Assembly (NCBI GenBank): GCA_929200515.1
Contig: CAKNAD010000010.1
Location: 1-25,383 of the forward strand
DNA: 25,383 bases
Reading direction: 5' to 3'
Origin: Candidatus Gorgonimonas leptogorgiae
Lineage (GTDB): Bacteria > Pseudomonadota > Gammaproteobacteria > Pseudomonadales > Endozoicomonadaceae
Shown: piece after piece, positions 22,101 through 25,100 of the stretch
How the letters are laid out: every line of letters starts with the position of its first letter
How positions within the stretch are numbered: position 1 is the first letter of the stretch
Made by a program: the position numbers and the translations under genes
Notes under the pieces: generated by a model
Database searches by the model: none
What the model saw: only the letters and a program-made list of their open reading frames with translations
What the model was told of the DNA's origin: nothing

Positions 22101-25100
22101 AAATTTAATTGATGGTAAATTAAATATAGGTACTAAAGTATTGCAAAATGGTAGTTTAACACTTGGTTCAATAGCCGCAGACAAAAAATCTGAATTGATT
22201 ATCGATAATCACAGCAATGTTAATATATCAAGTTTAAATAATAATAATTTAAATATAACTAATTTTGGTAATTTAGTAGTTAATGGATCTATGGTTGTTA
22301 ATTCATATATAGCTCAGGGAGGAATATTAACGATACAAGTAGAGCCTAAACTAACTGGAGCACCATTTTTACAAGCAAAACAAAATATACAAATTAATAG
22401 TTCACTTGGTAATCAGGCACTAATAACAATTAGTGCAACTAAAGGTATCTCTAACTTTAAACGTAATAAAGTAATTATAGCTACTGCTAAATCGTTATTA
22501 GTAGATAATAAAAAAATGCTAGATACAGATTTATCTTATTTACTTTCGGTAAAAAAAATAACATCAACTTCTTTATTATTAAATATTACCAATGTTGGTA
22601 TCGATAAAAATGAGAATCGAGAAGCAATTTATGCAGATTTAGAATATATAAACATTACTGATGTAAAACAACTAAAAACTTCACCAGTATCTATAAGAAG
22701 ATTTGCTAGTTATTTACAAAAAGCAAAAATATTACAGCTAGAACCATATATTTTAGAATTAATTCGTGATGAAATAAAGCATTATCGATTACACCCAGAT
22801 GCCGAAAACGAAGTTCTTTATTTTTTACAGGAGTATCATCCTCGTGCTTATGAGAGTTTAATTGCTAAAATTAGAAATAGACTATTAAATAGTATAGATT
22901 CTACAAAACAAAGCGACGACTATCAACAAGTAATTAATGTTATAAATTCTTATTTACACAAACATTATCAACAACCAGTAGCAGAAAATCAAGCTATAAG
23001 TTTGACAACTACAGCAAAAAAACATGTTGTAGATGGTTCTATAGTTAATAATACTTTATATATATCTGATAAAGTAATACAAAATGAAAGTATTATGTTA
23101 GATAACATAGTTGCAGAAACTGAGTCAGAATTTTATATAACTAATAATGCTAAAGTTAAAATTAATAATTTTAATAACACCAAAATAAGTTTAGTTAACT
23201 CTGGATTATTAAAGGTAACAAATAATTTAGTTGTAAATAGCTATACAAGCTGGGGAGGTTGTTTAGCTATTAATGTAGAAAACATTAACAAGCAACCTAT
23301 TATATTAGTGAATAATAATGTTAACTTAAATGATTCTTATGATAATAAATCACAACTAGTATTAACTACTAGTAAATTTAATAAAGTTGGCACAGCAATA
23401 TCAGATGTATTAATGCTACAAGCTAAAAAAATAACATTAAATAACGAATTATTACAAGACACCGATTTAGCTAATATTTTAGCAATGCAACCAACAGGCT
23501 CTATGTTATTGCGATTATCTAATCCTAAACAAATAATTAGCAATAATAGTCATAAAATTATAGTAGATTTATCTTGGATTGATGTCAAAAGTTTATTGTT
23601 AACTGCTAATCAGCCAATCTCTTTATCTCAATTAGCAGAAAAATTACAACAAGTTACAGATAATGAACAAACAAATATTATTGATAAATCAAATAAAAAT
23701 AAGTTTAAAATTAGTAATGACTTATTAATTACAGGAACCCTAAACGCAAATCAATTAATAGCAGATAAACCTGTTTTATTTACAATAAATAATCATGCCT
23801 TAGCTTATATTAATAACATCGATAATACAAATATTAACATAGTAAATAATGGCACATTAAATACTATTCCAGGTATTAATGTATGCTCGTATATAACTAA
23901 TGGCGGTAACTTAATTTTTAAGATTAGCAATGTTATAGATAAACCATTTTTACAAGCACTAAATAATATAGAATTTAATATCAATAATAATAACTCGCCA
24001 ACTATAACTTTACAATGTGCTGCTTTAACAATAACAGAAGGTACACAGCAAATTACACTAGCAAAAGCAAAAAAAATATTATTAGATGGAGAGGAATTAT
24101 TAGAAGCAGATATAAATAATTTGATAAAATATCAAAAAGTAGCTAGTTCTTCAATTTTGTGTAAACTAGATAATACATCTCTTACAAAAAATGCTACTTA
24201 TGAAGTAATACAGGCACAATTATCAATGGTTGATATTACAACAATAAAAGCTATCGATGACAAGCCAATATCAGTTAAGCAGTTAGCACAATTGATGCAG
24301 AAATCAACGTTAAATAATACTAATAATACCGTTTTGAACTTTATAGAAAAACAAATTACCACAGGTAAGATGCATCAAGATATGCACAACATTTATCAAA
24401 AATTTACTAGTAGAACTACAGATAACAATCAGCAATTAAATAAGATTATCAATGATATAGATACTTTACATAAAAATAATAACAATAACTTATCTTCTTA
24501 TCTTAATGAGTTATTGCCAGATAACTCATGTGCTAATTTGCAATCTATATTTAGTATATCTAAACAGGCAGTTTTAAGTGTTAATAATCATAATGCTATT
24601 CAAGCAAATTTTAATTTTATGGCAAATAAGTATTTTAGTTTAAGTACAACTAGCGCACATACTATGCCATTATGGTTTAGTGTTAAGCAACAGCAGTATC
24701 GTACGAATAATGCTAATAATTATTTTAATGCTGTTACTAACTCTGAAGTTTATAGCATGGGATTAGAAAAAAATTATAATAAATTAAATATAGGTTATTT
24801 ATTAAATTACGGGGTAGCGACAACGGCTAATTTAAATCTTAATAATTATAATAAAAGCATTGGTAATCGAGTAACTAGTGTAGTCTCGGCAATATATACT
24901 AATTATAATGTTAAACATATTACATCTTACGCCGGATTTTTAGTAGCTAAAAATAAACATTGTTATACCAATACCAATAAATTACTTAATGATAATTATA
25001 ATAGTAACTATAATACTATTACAACTGCAGTTTTTTATAATTTAACTACTAGTGGTAAGTTAAATAATTTAGCATTTAGATTTAATTCTGGAGTTTATTT

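Noticed and set aside
6636..23543. Short leftward open frames of 65-98 codons inside the giant gene
   Set aside because: They lie antisense to a continuous 7,103-codon frame, have hydrophobic Leu/Ile/Ser-rich content expected from reading Asn- and Ile-rich codons backwards, and show no ribosome sites or recognisable domains.
11230..24490. Regular short repeats as a CRISPR array or DNA microsatellite locus
   Set aside because: The repeated units are codons of an open frame (AAT/AAC strings and N-x-G rungs) with no fixed repeat-spacer length.
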